In this document: in pieces, positions 1 through 8,326 of the stretch
Numbering within the stretch: position 1 is the stretch's first letter
Layout: each line of letters starts with the position of its first letter
DNA from: Candidatus Phosphoribacter baldrii
Lineage (GTDB): Bacteria > Actinomycetota > Actinomycetes > Actinomycetales > Dermatophilaceae
Direction: 5' to 3'
DNA: 64,000 nt
Assembly: GCA_016704565.1 (NCBI GenBank)
Contig: JADIZV010000002.1
Span: 897,692-961,691, forward strand
Translations under genes and position numbers: made by a program
Notes under the pieces: generated by a model
Seen by the model: only the letters and a program-made list of their open reading frames with translations
Told to the model about the DNA's origin: nothing
Database searches by the model: none

Positions 1-729
1 CCAGACATGCTGGTCGCTGGTGTTCTTGATGCCGCGGTTGTGTAGATAGCGGTTGAACTGAGCCTGATAGATGGCATTCATCGGGCCCAGGCCCATCGAT
101 ACGGTGGGGAACTGCCAGAAGCCGGGCATGAGCCGCGGGTGCGGGTAGGACGACAGCGCCCGGATCTTGCCGTCGACGACGTGCGAGCGCTCCTGGCGGA
201 AGCCGTCGAGGTCGTCCTCGTCGAGAACTCCTTCGAGGAAGGCCCGCGAATACATCCCTGGCGCCGCGTGACCCTGGAAGAAGATCTGGTCGCCGCCGCC
301 GGGGTGGTCCTGGCCGCGGAAGAAGTGGTTCATCCCGACTTCGTAGAGCGTCGCCGCCGACGCATAGGTCGAGATGTGCCCGCCGACGCCCATGCCCGGC
401 CGCTGGGCTCGGTGCACGAGGACAGCGGCGTTCCACCGGATCCAGCGCCGATAGGCCCGCTCCATGTCTTCGTCGCCTGGGAACCAGGGCTCCCGCTCCG
501 GCGGAATGGTGTTGATGTAGTCGGTGGCTGTCAACGACGGCACGCCGACCTGTTGGGCGCGGGCCGACGCGAGCAACTGCAGCATGAGGTAGCGCGCCCG
601 CGTGCGACCTTGGTCGTCGATGACTCCCTGGAGCGACTCCAGCCACTCCTTGGTCTCCTCCGGATCGGTGTCCGGAAGCTGGCTCGGGATGCCGTTGAGG
701 ATGGGCCCGGAGGTGCCGCGGGTAGACAC
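1..729 (-). CDS. aceE: Pyruvate dehydrogenase E1 component, homodimeric type, N-terminal part (runs off the left edge)
   Basis: Thiamine-diphosphate-dependent E1 of the pyruvate dehydrogenase complex, which decarboxylates pyruvate and acetylates the lipoyl E2. The first 243 codons are present; the family is about 900 residues. The translation contains the E1p hallmarks RPGMGVGGHISTYASAATLY and GGGDQIFFQGHAAPGMY, part of the ThDP and active-site region. The start is a GTG at 729, preceded by an AAAGGA-type ribosome site. It is divergent from the DUF3052 gene at 950, and ahpE follows that gene; the same aceE-DUF3052-ahpE neighbourhood is known in Mycobacterium (Rv2241-Rv2239c-Rv2238c). The frame is open to position 1. 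Confidence 0.93.
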   Translation of the reverse strand, partial: MSTRGTSGPILNGIPSQLPDTDPEETKEWLESLQGVIDDQGRTRARYLMLQLLASARAQQVGVPSLTATDYINTIPPEREPWFPGDEDMERAYRRWIRWNAAVLVHRAQRPGMGVGGHISTYASAATLYEVGMNHFFRGQDHPGGGDQIFFQGHAAPGMYSRAFLEGVLDEDDLDGFRQERSHVVDGKIRALSSYPHPRLMPGFWQFPTVSMGLGPMNAIYQAQFNRYLHNRGIKNTSDQHVW

Positions 730-817
730 GAGGAGGTCCTTTCTGACGCACGAGGGTGACACCATCCTCTACCCGGATGCGTTCTGCGTCACATCCGTCC
801 GCCCTTCGATCCAGGAG

Positions 818-836
818 GTGCCCGACCGGCGGGCAC
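818..836. promoter_or_regulatory. Hairpin in the aceE/DUF3052 divergent intergenic region
   Basis: The 220-base gap between the two divergent starts holds a perfect 7-bp inverted repeat, GTGCCCG and CGGGCAC, with a 5-base loop. A second, widely spaced pair, TGACGCA (744-750) and TGCGTCA (785-791), lies nearer aceE. Either could be an operator or a leader structure. No convincing -35/-10 pair was identified, so the role is unknown. Confidence 0.3.
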
Positions 837-949
837 GGGCGGTGACTGCCCGGCATACGTGAGCGCCGACACAACCCGCTGGGGCTCGCACTCGGGCAGA
901 CTTGACCCAAGCGGCCCGGCACGGGTCGCCGTGAGCAGGAGGGATCGTC

Positions 950-1378
950 GTGCACGGGTCGGCGGACGCCGCCGCATTCACTGCGGGGCTCGCCAAGCTC
1001 GGGTTCACCCCCGGGCAGATCGTTCAGGAGTTCGGCTGGGACGAGGACGTCGACGAAGCGCTGCGGGTCGGCGTCGAGGATGTCGTCGGTTCGCCGCTGG
1101 AGGACGAGAGCTACGGCGAGGGTGCCGACGGGGTCCTGGTGTGGTTCCGGTCGTTTGACGGCGACCTTGTTGACGTGCTCGTCGACGCGCTGACCAACCT
1201 GGTGGACCGCGGGTGCCTGGTCCTGGCCACACCTCGGGCCGACCAGGACGGTCACGTGGAGCCCAGCGAGATCGAGGACGCCGCAGTCGCCGCGGGCCTC
1301 CACCCGTCCGGGGTCGCTAACCTCAGCCGCGAGTGGGCCCTCCAACGGCTCGTCGCCCCTCGCTCCCAGCGTCGCTGA
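950..1378 (+). CDS. DUF3052 family protein
   Basis: Actinobacterial protein of unknown function, 142 residues. It matches the Rv2239c-like DUF3052 family in length, in the GFTPGQIVQEFGWDEDVD opening and in the acidic middle. It looks soluble: no signal peptide or membrane segment. The GTG start at 950 has a strong AGGAGGG ribosome site about 7 bases upstream. It lies between aceE (divergent) and ahpE (same strand), a conserved trio. Family membership is clear but no activity can be assigned. Confidence 0.85.
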   Translation: MHGSADAAAFTAGLAKLGFTPGQIVQEFGWDEDVDEALRVGVEDVVGSPLEDESYGEGADGVLVWFRSFDGDLVDVLVDALTNLVDRGCLVLATPRADQDGHVEPSEIEDAAVAAGLHPSGVANLSREWALQRLVAPRSQRR

Positions 1379-1419
1379 GCCACGCGTCTTCCTGTATGCC
1401 GTGCCGCCAACCCATCCGG

Positions 1420-1524
1420 TGGCACGTGATGCGCTTTCCTGGCAGATGTAACTGCCACGAAACCGTATGAAGTGCCAGCGGAGGCTCGGGCGACCAGTGG
1501 GGTGGCACGACCCGTGGGGTGGCA
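1420..1524. promoter_or_regulatory. Six TGGCA/TGCCA half-sites upstream of ahpE
   Basis: The leader of ahpE holds TGGCA or its complement at 1420, 1440, 1453, 1473, 1503 and 1520. The pair at 1440-1457 is a perfect 6+6 bp inverted repeat (TGGCAG, 6-base spacer, CTGCCA). Clustering within 105 bases suggests a regulator-binding region, but no regulator can be named from the sequence. Confidence 0.4.
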
Positions 1525-1536
1525 GAATCGATCGCT

Positions 1537-2028
1537 ATGACTGCCGAGCCCGACATCGCGGCCGCCGCTGCGCCCGAGGTCGGGGACCTCGCCCCGGACT
1601 TCGCCCTTCCCGACCACCTCGGTCGCCACGTCGGCCCGCGAGCGTGGCGCGGAGACCGCAACGTCGCCCTCGTCTTCTACCCGTTCGCATTCTCGGGCAT
1701 CTGCACGGGGGAGTTGCGCGAGATCCGGGACACCCTTGAGGACTTCCAGCACGACGGCATACAGGTCCTCGCGATCTCGTGCGACCCGGTCCATGCGCTG
1801 CGCGCCTGGGCTGACCAGGAGGGCTACTTCTTCCCGCTGCTGTCCGACTTCTGGCCGCATGGGGCGGTGGCCCGCGCCTACGGGGTGTTCCACGCTGACG
1901 GGGGGTTCGCCACCCGTGGGACCTTCCTGCTGGACCGGGACGGCATCGTCCGCTGGCGGCTGATCAACGGTCCCGGTGAAGCGAGGGACTTCGGCGGCTA
2001 CCGCGCTGCGCTGGCCAACCTGCGCTGA
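1537..2028 (+). CDS. ahpE: AhpE-type one-cysteine peroxiredoxin
   Basis: Thioredoxin-fold peroxidase that reduces peroxides through a single peroxidatic cysteine. The translation has the AhpE signature VFYPFAFSGICTGEL, where the Cys of SGIC is peroxidatic, and no resolving cysteine in the usual 2-Cys position. From ATG 1537 the protein is 163 residues, close to the usual AhpE length of about 150-160. An in-frame GTG at 1519 is possible, but neither start has a clear ribosome site. It follows DUF3052 by about 160 bases rich in TGGCA half-sites. Cytosolic; in actinobacteria these enzymes are typically recycled by mycothiol or mycoredoxin (family knowledge). Confidence 0.9.
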   Translation: MTAEPDIAAAAAPEVGDLAPDFALPDHLGRHVGPRAWRGDRNVALVFYPFAFSGICTGELREIRDTLEDFQHDGIQVLAISCDPVHALRAWADQEGYFFPLLSDFWPHGAVARAYGVFHADGGFATRGTFLLDRDGIVRWRLINGPGEARDFGGYRAALANLR

Positions 2029-2147
2029 ACCACCGACGACACACCGCGACAGAACCCGTCGCACCCCGTCGCACCCCGACGTCCCACGGCCTTCACCTGA
2101 CACAATGGGCGCCGCTCACTCCACGCGCACGCGGGCGGGTGGGCGTG

Positions 2148-2220
2148 GGGCCTGTAGCTCAGTTGGTAGAGCACCGCGCTTACACCGCGGGTGTCGTCGG
2201 TTCGAGCCCGGCCGGGCCCA
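2148..2220 (+). tRNA. tRNA-Val, anticodon TAC
   Basis: A 73-nt cloverleaf: acceptor stem GGGCCTG with CGGGCCC (one G-T pair), D-arm AGCTCAGTTGGTAGAGC, anticodon stem CCGCG/CGCGG around loop CTTACAC (anticodon TAC), and T-arm GTCGG-TTCGAGC-CCGGC. The discriminator base is A at 2220. The 3' CCA is not encoded; the next bases are CATGACA, and the ATG at 2222 starts the following gene. Confidence 0.95.
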
Positions 2221-2221
2221 C

Positions 2222-3064
2222 ATGACAGTGACGTTGGGCCAGATCGTCGCGCTGCTTGACGGCTTCTATCCGCCGGGGTCGGCGCTGTCCTGGGACCGTG
2301 TCGGCTTGGTGACGGGGGACCCCGATCAACCGATCGAGCATGTGCGCTTCGCCGTCGACCCGACGTTGGCGGTCATCGACGAGGCCATCGCGGCGGGGGC
2401 CGACCTGCTCGTCACACACCACCCGCTGTTGCTGCGCGGCATCCACTCCGTCGCCACGACCACGGCCAAGGGCCGCGCGGTGACGCGGGCGGTCGTCGCC
2501 GACCTGGCGATCCTCTGTGCTCACACCAATGCCGACGTCGCGGACCCGGGCGTGTGCGATGCGCTCGCCGCCGCGTGCGGCCTCACCGACACCGAGCCGC
2601 TCGATGTCGACGAGGGCCAAGCCGTCGGTCGCGTGGGCCGGTTGCCCGCGCCGCTGCCGCTGCGCGCCTTCGCCGAACGGCTCGCCGCTGCGCTCCCACC
2701 CACCAACGTCGGCGTCCGGGTCTCGGGTGACCCCGACGCGACGGTATGCCGCGTCGCCGTCCTCGGTGGCTCAGGAGACGACCGCTTCGGTGCCGTTCGC
2801 CGCAGCGGCGTCGACGTCTATGTCACCGCCGACCTGCGCCACCACCCGGCCTTGGAGGCCCGGGAGGAGTCGTCGTTTGGGCCCCCGTATCTCGTCGACG
2901 CCGGGCACTTCGCCACAGAATGGCTCTGGCTGGCCGGGGCACGCGACCGGCTCGCGCAGGCGCTGGCCGAGCAGGGCACTACGGTGGAGTTGTCGATCTC
3001 GACCTTGCGCACCGACCCGTGGGACTTCCTCGTCGGTGTGAACGCCGATGGAGGTGCCCCCTGA
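2222..3064 (+). CDS. Nif3-like dinuclear metal centre protein
   Basis: Member of the Nif3/YbgI (DUF34) family, which binds a dinuclear metal site; physiological reaction unsettled. 280 residues, normal for the bacterial short form. Metal ligands are visible: the THHPLL histidines near residue 66, AHTNAD near residue 101, and the C-terminal GHFATE motif. ATG 2222 lies one base after the tRNA-Val discriminator base, so any leader would be tRNA sequence and no ribosome site is visible; an in-frame GTG at 2228 is the alternative. It overlaps the zinc-ribbon gene by four bases (CTGA). The order nif3, zinc-ribbon, RNase H matches Rv2230c-Rv2229c-Rv2228c. Confidence 0.9.
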   Translation: MTVTLGQIVALLDGFYPPGSALSWDRVGLVTGDPDQPIEHVRFAVDPTLAVIDEAIAAGADLLVTHHPLLLRGIHSVATTTAKGRAVTRAVVADLAILCAHTNADVADPGVCDALAAACGLTDTEPLDVDEGQAVGRVGRLPAPLPLRAFAERLAAALPPTNVGVRVSGDPDATVCRVAVLGGSGDDRFGAVRRSGVDVYVTADLRHHPALEAREESSFGPPYLVDAGHFATEWLWLAGARDRLAQALAEQGTTVELSISTLRTDPWDFLVGVNADGGAP

Positions 3065-3801
3065 AAGCCCAACCGCAACAACAGGCTCGGCTCATCGAGG
3101 TCCAGCAGCTTGACACCCGGCTCGACCAGCTCGCTCACGCGCGCAGGAGCCTGCCCGCCCTGACTCGTCTGGCGGCGCTTGAGCAGCAGCAGGCGACCCT
3201 CGACCGTGACCTCGCCCTGGCCCGGACCGCGCTCTCGGATGTCCAGCGCGAGGTTGACAAGGCCGAGGCCGATGTTGCACTCGTGCGCGCTCGCGCCGCC
3301 CGTGACCAAGCCCGCCTCGACTCGGGCACCGGGACCCCCAAGGACCTGCAGGCGTTGCAGAACGAGCTGGTCTCGTTGGCCCGTCGACAGGGCGACCTTG
3401 AGGAGATCGAGCTTGAGGTCATGGAGCGGGCCGAGGCCCTCGAGTCCGACGTCGCCGCGTTGGAGAAGCAGAGGGCAGCGCTCGAGGCTGACCTCACGAC
3501 GGTCCGCGCCGAGCGGGACGCGGCGTTCGCCGAGTTCGACGCCGAGGCGACCGAGGTGAGCGGCCGGCGCAACGTTGTAGCCCCCGAGGTGGGCGAGGAC
3601 CTGCTGGCTCTCTATGCCAAGATCCGGACCGGAGCCGGCGGGATCGGCGCTGCCGAGCTGAAGCAACGCCGTTGTGGCGGGTGCCGATTGGAGCTCAACC
3701 AGGTCGATCTGTCGCGCATCAAGGCGGCCCCGGTCGACGAGGTCATCCGCTGTGAGGAGTGCCGTCGGATTCTCGTGCGCTCGCCCGAATCCGGGCTGTA
3801 G
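3061..3801 (+). CDS. Coiled-coil zinc-ribbon protein (CT398/Rv2229c-like), probable CTG start
   Basis: 246 residues: a long N-terminal coiled coil (about residues 10-175, rich in Arg, Glu, Leu and Ala), then a C-terminal zinc ribbon with CGGC and CEEC pairs. The family is often found with Nif3 and is thought to bind nucleic acid or act as a chaperone; function unproven. No ATG, GTG or TTG is suitably placed. Codon 3061 is CTG, followed by KAQ, the usual family opening (M-K-A), with GGAGGTG six bases upstream and a CTGA overlap with the previous stop. CTG is therefore the most likely start. Confidence 0.85.
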   Translation: MKAQPQQQARLIEVQQLDTRLDQLAHARRSLPALTRLAALEQQQATLDRDLALARTALSDVQREVDKAEADVALVRARAARDQARLDSGTGTPKDLQALQNELVSLARRQGDLEEIELEVMERAEALESDVAALEKQRAALEADLTTVRAERDAAFAEFDAEATEVSGRRNVVAPEVGEDLLALYAKIRTGAGGIGAAELKQRRCGGCRLELNQVDLSRIKAAPVDEVIRCEECRRILVRSPESGL

Positions 3802-3803
3802 GC

Positions 3804-4949
3804 GTGCCCAGACGACTCATCGTCGAAGCCGACGGCGGCTCGCGGGGCAACCCGGGGGTGGCGGGCTTCGGGGCGCTGGTCCGCGACGCGGCGACGGGCG
3901 CGGTGCTGCTCGAACGCGCCGAACCGCTCGGCCTCGCGAGCAACAATGTCGCGGAGTATGCCGGTCTGCTCGCCGGACTGGAGGGTGCCCTTCGGCTCGA
4001 CCCGGCTCCCGACGTCGAGGTCCGAATGGACTCCAAACTGGTCGTCGAGCAGATGTCCGGGCGCTGGAAGATCAAGCACGAAGACATGAAGCGCCTGGCC
4101 GGTGAGTGCCAGAGCGTGGTCCGGCGGATCCTGGCCGGCGGTGGCCGGGTCCGCTACACGTGGATCCCGCGCGAGCAGAACAAGGCCGCCGACGCCCTGT
4201 CCAACCATGCGATGGACGGCAAGAGCATCGACCGCGAGCCCGATGCCAGGGATCTCACGGCGAGGCCCGTCGAGGCGGCAGACCGTCAGGTCATCGCCCG
4301 GATGGATTCCGGGACCTCGGCCAGCCTCGTCGGTGAGGCCCGGATCATCCTGATCCGCCATGGCGTCACCGACTTCACCGTTTCGGGCCGCCTCGACGGC
4401 CGCGGTGGCGCCAACCCCGAGCTCAACGCCGAGGGGGTGCGCCAAGCTGACGCCGTCGCCCGGATCATCCCTGACCTGGTGGGAGATCAACCCGCCCGGG
4501 TGATCACCTCGTCGCTGCGACGGACCCAGATGACCGGTGCAGCCGTCGCCGCCGCGCTGGGCGTGACCCCCGAATTGCAGCCGGACTGGGACGAACGGTC
4601 GTTCGGCGAGTGGGATGGCCTGACCCTGGCTCAGATCAACGAGCGGCACCCGGCCAAGCTGGCGCGGATGCGGATGGACGCGGCATACCCTCCGCCGGGA
4701 GGCGAGTCCCGCGCGGCGGTGGCCGAACGGGTGACCCGCGCGTTCGAGGAGATCGCCACCGCCCCGGGGACGGTCGTCGTCGTCACCAGCCGGGTGCCGA
4801 TCCTCGTGGTCCTGAGTCAGAGCCTGCAGATCCCGGCCGAGCGGTTCTGGGCCCTGCAGACCGAACCGGCGTCGGTGAGCATCGTCTGCCGGTGGCCGGA
4901 CGGCAACGTGTCCGTGCCGCTGGTCAACCGGACCGACCACCTGCGCTGA
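3804..4949 (+). CDS. Bifunctional RNase HI / histidine-phosphatase-fold protein (Rv2228c-like)
   Basis: Fusion of an N-terminal RNase H domain (residues 1 to about 140) with a C-terminal histidine phosphatase domain (from about 178); 381 residues. RNase H catalytic acids are in place: D10 (EADGG), E51 (NNVAEY), D76 (RMDS) and D130 (KAADALS), so RNA in RNA-DNA hybrids should be cleaved. The phosphatase half keeps RHG at 185-187, SSLRRTQ and DERSFGEWDG, but the second catalytic histidine (SHVTP in relatives) reads TSRVP, with Arg330. That domain may be inactive. The GTG start is three bases after the zinc-ribbon stop. The 3' end overlaps the convergent YaaA gene by 26 bases. Confidence 0.9.
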   Translation: MPRRLIVEADGGSRGNPGVAGFGALVRDAATGAVLLERAEPLGLASNNVAEYAGLLAGLEGALRLDPAPDVEVRMDSKLVVEQMSGRWKIKHEDMKRLAGECQSVVRRILAGGGRVRYTWIPREQNKAADALSNHAMDGKSIDREPDARDLTARPVEAADRQVIARMDSGTSASLVGEARIILIRHGVTDFTVSGRLDGRGGANPELNAEGVRQADAVARIIPDLVGDQPARVITSSLRRTQMTGAAVAAALGVTPELQPDWDERSFGEWDGLTLAQINERHPAKLARMRMDAAYPPPGGESRAAVAERVTRAFEEIATAPGTVVVVTSRVPILVVLSQSLQIPAERFWALQTEPASVSIVCRWPDGNVSVPLVNRTDHLR

Positions 4950-5685
4950 CATCGAGCAACCACGGCTGGCCCGCCCGCGCGGGTGAACTCAACGCCACCT
5001 GGAAGCCCGATGCCGTCAGCATCGCCGCCAAGTCGGCGGGATGCCGCGGATCCTGGGCGCTCTCACACACTGCCCGCGCCACCAGGCCGCGGGTGTGTTT
5101 GGCCAGGTGACTGACCCCCGGCACGCGGACGTGCACCCAACGCTGCGCGAGCGGACCCGTGGGAGTCCACGCGGCGGCATACGAGGTGGATCGGCAGTCG
5201 AGCACGAGGCCGCGGCCGACCTCGCCCGGGAGCACCTCACTCAGCGGACCGCGCCACGCGGGCGCCAGCCGCCCCACACCCGGCAGGTCCACGCCCATCG
5301 AGAGCCGGTATGCCGGGATCCGGTCACCGATGCGCACCGCGCCGAACAGCGCCGACACGATGAGCAGACGGCGGGCGGCCCGGCGGCGGGCGCCCGCGTC
5401 GAGGGAGCCAAGGTCGAGGGCGTCATAGAGGACGCCGGTGTAGATCGCCCCCGCTGGAGCCGTCGGGGCGCTGACGAGGCGGGTGTTGCGGACCACTTGC
5501 GCTGCCAACCCAGCAGAGACCCCGAGGATCGCTGCGGCGTCTGGGCGGGCACTGACGGCGGTCAGGGCCGCAAGCACCGTATGCCGGGTGGTCGCCAACG
5601 CCGGGAAGGACAGGGTGCTCAGGTCCAGCGGCCGCCCACGGCTGGGTTCGTGCTTGGTCTCCGACGGGGGCAACAGGACGATCAC
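4924..5685 (-). CDS. yaaA: YaaA family peroxide-stress protein (DUF328)
   Basis: 253 residues with the family-defining N-terminal LLPPSETK motif and a C-terminal block GVSHLAKHTRGLVAR, matching the usual YaaA length. In E. coli YaaA lowers intracellular free iron and limits Fenton damage under peroxide (family knowledge). It starts at ATG 5685, 39 bases from the divergent hisF start. Its end overlaps the RNase H-phosphatase gene on the opposite strand. Confidence 0.9.
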   Translation of the reverse strand: MIVLLPPSETKHEPSRGRPLDLSTLSFPALATTRHTVLAALTAVSARPDAAAILGVSAGLAAQVVRNTRLVSAPTAPAGAIYTGVLYDALDLGSLDAGARRRAARRLLIVSALFGAVRIGDRIPAYRLSMGVDLPGVGRLAPAWRGPLSEVLPGEVGRGLVLDCRSTSYAAAWTPTGPLAQRWVHVRVPGVSHLAKHTRGLVARAVCESAQDPRHPADLAAMLTASGFQVALSSPARAGQPWLLDVSAGGRSG

Positions 5686-5724
5686 CGGGCCAGCCTAGGG
5701 TTCGCGGCCAACTAGATTGGGCGG

Positions 5725-6498
5725 GTGACCGTTGCCACGAGAGTGATCGCCTGCCTCGATGTCGACGCCGGACGGGTCGTCAAAGGCGTGCACTTCGCCA
5801 ACCTTCGTGACGCGGGTGACCCCGTCGAGTTGGCCCGCAGCTATGACGCCCAAGGGATCGACGAGCTGACCTTTCTCGACGTCACCGCGAGCAGTGGTGA
5901 TCGCTCGACGACCTACGACGTCGTGCGCCGCACCGCGGAGCAGGTCTTCATCCCGCTCACGGTCGGCGGGGGAGTCCGCAGCGTGGCCGACGTCGATCGG
6001 CTCTTGCGCGAGGGGGCAGACAAGGTCGGGGTCAACACGGCGGCGCTGACCCGTCCCGAGCTGATCGCCGAGATCGCCGACCGGTTCGGCTCTCAGGTCC
6101 TCGTCCTGTCCGCCGACGTCCGCCGACGCCGCAACCCCGACGGCTCCCTGGCGGGTGGCTTCGTCATGACGACCCACGGGGGTCGCGTCCCGGTCGACCA
6201 GGACGCCGTTGCCTGGTGCGCTCGCGCCGCCGAGTTGGGCGCCGGGGAGATCCTGCTCAACTCGATGGATGCCGACGGCACCAAGGACGGGTTCGACCTC
6301 GAGCTCATCAAGGCGGTGCGAGCCGAGGTGAGCATCCCGGTCATCGCGTCCGGTGGCGCGGGGAAGCCCGAGCATTTCGCCCCTGCCGTTCGCGCCGGCG
6401 CCGACGCGGTCCTTGCGGCCAGTGTCTTCCACTTCGGGGCGCTCACGGTGGCCGACGTCAAGGCCGCCCTGCGCGCCGACAGGATCGAGGTCCGATGA
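5725..6498 (+). CDS. hisF: Imidazole glycerol phosphate synthase cyclase subunit
   Basis: Cyclase subunit of IGP synthase in histidine biosynthesis. It uses ammonia from HisH to convert PRFAR to imidazole glycerol phosphate and AICAR. 257 residues, a complete (beta-alpha)8 barrel: catalytic D near residue 11 in ACLDVDAGRVVKG, D near residue 130 in VLSADVRRR, phosphate-binding GGGVRS and a late SGGAGKPEH loop. GTG start at 5725. It overlaps the next methyltransferase by four bases (ATGA). Other his genes are not in this window. Confidence 0.95.
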   Translation: MTVATRVIACLDVDAGRVVKGVHFANLRDAGDPVELARSYDAQGIDELTFLDVTASSGDRSTTYDVVRRTAEQVFIPLTVGGGVRSVADVDRLLREGADKVGVNTAALTRPELIAEIADRFGSQVLVLSADVRRRRNPDGSLAGGFVMTTHGGRVPVDQDAVAWCARAAELGAGEILLNSMDADGTKDGFDLELIKAVRAEVSIPVIASGGAGKPEHFAPAVRAGADAVLAASVFHFGALTVADVKAALRADRIEVR

Positions 6499-7133
6499 GC
6501 TCCGAACCCGATCGGGAGCCCACCCTCTGGGAGCAGAAGCTGGCGGTCGAGCCCGGCCACTCGGCCTGGTACGTCAAGCGATTCCGCCGTCTGGCCGCAG
6601 ACGGCGTCGACATCGTCGGCGAGGCTCGCACCGTCGATGCGATGCTCGATCGTCGCTCCCGAGTGCTCGACGCAGGCTGCGGGCCGGGCCGGGTCGGCGG
6701 CCACCTGCACACGGTCGGCCATGCGGTCGTCGGGATCGACATCGACCCAGTGCTCATCGAGGCGGCCGAGCATGACCACCCCGGCCCGACCTGGCTGGTC
6801 GGTGACCTCTCGACGCTCGATCTGGAGGCGCGCGGCATACCGGAGCCGTTCGACGCCATCGTGTGCGCGGGGAACGTGCTCCCCTTCGCCGCACCGTCCT
6901 CGCGCGGCGAGATCCTGCGCCGCTTCTGGGAACACCTCGCCCCGGGAGGGCGCGCGATCGTCGGTTTCGGCACCGACCGGGGGTATGCCGTCGACACCTT
7001 CCGCGAGCACGCCGAGGCGGCGGGCTTCGATGAGGACCTGTTGCTGTCGACCTGGGACCTACGCCCGTACGCCGCTGACTCCGACTTCATCGTCGCGATC
7101 CTGCGCCGCGGGGCGGGAGCGCCCTCGGTTTGA
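6495..7133 (+). CDS. Class I SAM-dependent methyltransferase
   Basis: 212 residues with a Rossmann methyltransferase core: motif I VLDAGCGPGRVGGHL near residue 60, an acidic motif II loop VGIDIDP, and a post-II segment FDAIVCAGNVL. The substrate cannot be told from sequence. The ATG overlaps the hisF stop (ATGA), so the two are probably co-transcribed. Stop lies 29 bases before the ispG start. Confidence 0.85.
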   Translation: MSSEPDREPTLWEQKLAVEPGHSAWYVKRFRRLAADGVDIVGEARTVDAMLDRRSRVLDAGCGPGRVGGHLHTVGHAVVGIDIDPVLIEAAEHDHPGPTWLVGDLSTLDLEARGIPEPFDAIVCAGNVLPFAAPSSRGEILRRFWEHLAPGGRAIVGFGTDRGYAVDTFREHAEAAGFDEDLLLSTWDLRPYAADSDFIVAILRRGAGAPSV

Positions 7134-7162
7134 GGGGTCGCCGGGTGAGGGAGAATGGGCGC

Positions 7163-8326
7163 ATGTCCGTCGCCCTCGGTATGCCGTCCGTGCCCTCGCA
7201 GCCCGTCATCGCCCCGCGGCGGCCCTCGCGCACAATCCAGGTCGGCAAGGTGGCCGTCGGAGGTGATGCGCCGATCTCGGTGCAGTCGATGTGCACGACG
7301 CTGACGGCCGACGTCAACGCGACTTTGCAACAGATCGCCGAGCTCACGGCGGCCGGGTGCGACATCGTCCGGGTGGCCTGCCCGAGCCAGGACGACGCCG
7401 ACGCACTCTCGGCCATCGCCCGCAAGAGCCAGATCCCGGTCATCGCGGACATCCACTTCCAGCCCAAGTATGTGTATGCCGCCATCGACGCCGGATGTGC
7501 GGCCGTGCGGGTCAACCCCGGGAACATCCGACAGTTCGACGACCAGGTCGGTGAGATCGCCAGGCGCGCCAAGGCCGCCGGTGTGTCGATCCGGATCGGC
7601 GTCAACGCCGGGAGCCTGGACAAGCGGTTGCTGGAGAAGTACGGCAAGGCCACGCCCGAGGCGCTCGTCGAGTCGGCCGTCTGGGAGGCGAGCCTGTTCG
7701 AGGAGCACGACTTCCACGACTTCAAGATCTCGGTCAAGCACAACGACCCGGTGATCATGGTCAAGGCCTACGAGTTGCTCGCCGAGCGCGGCGACTGGCC
7801 GTTGCACCTCGGGGTGACCGAGGCCGGCCCGGCGTTCCAGGGGACGATCAAGTCGGCCGTGGCCTTCGGGGCGCTGCTCTCGCGCGGGATCGGCGACACG
7901 ATCCGGGTGTCGCTGTCGGCGCCTCCGGTGGAGGAGGTCAAGGTCGGCAACCAGATCCTGCAGTCGCTGGGTCTCAAGCCGCGCAAGCTCGAGATCGTGT
8001 CCTGTCCGTCGTGTGGGCGGGCGCAGGTCGACGTCTACACGTTGGCCGACCAGGTGACCGCCGGTCTCGAAGGGCTGACGGTGCCGCTGCGGGTGGCCGT
8101 CATGGGGTGTGTCGTCAACGGGCCCGGCGAGGCGCGCGAGGCCGACCTCGGAGTCGCGTCCGGCAACGGCAAGGGCCAGATCTTCGTCAAAGGACAGGTC
8201 ATCAAGACCGTGCCTGAGAGCCAGATCGTCGAGACCCTCATCGAGGAGGCCATGCGTCTGGCCGAGGAGATGGGTCAGCAGGTCGACGGCGATGAGGCAG
8301 GCGCGCCGACGGTCACGGTCGGCTGA
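7163..8326 (+). CDS. ispG: 4-hydroxy-3-methylbut-2-en-1-yl diphosphate synthase (flavodoxin/ferredoxin)
   Basis: Penultimate enzyme of the MEP isoprenoid pathway, converting MEcPP to HMBPP with a [4Fe-4S] cluster. 387 residues, bacterial two-domain length. Barrel motif IQVGKVAVGGDAPISVQSM at the N-terminus; cluster cysteines C281, C284 (SCPSCGR) and C316 (GCVVNGPGEA). ATG 7163 is preferred because the mature-family N-terminus begins shortly after it. The DUF4081 GNAT gene follows, as in Rv2868c-Rv2867c; dxr and rip1, common neighbours elsewhere, are absent. Confidence 0.95.
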   Translation: MSVALGMPSVPSQPVIAPRRPSRTIQVGKVAVGGDAPISVQSMCTTLTADVNATLQQIAELTAAGCDIVRVACPSQDDADALSAIARKSQIPVIADIHFQPKYVYAAIDAGCAAVRVNPGNIRQFDDQVGEIARRAKAAGVSIRIGVNAGSLDKRLLEKYGKATPEALVESAVWEASLFEEHDFHDFKISVKHNDPVIMVKAYELLAERGDWPLHLGVTEAGPAFQGTIKSAVAFGALLSRGIGDTIRVSLSAPPVEEVKVGNQILQSLGLKPRKLEIVSCPSCGRAQVDVYTLADQVTAGLEGLTVPLRVAVMGCVVNGPGEAREADLGVASGNGKGQIFVKGQVIKTVPESQIVETLIEEAMRLAEEMGQQVDGDEAGAPTVTVG

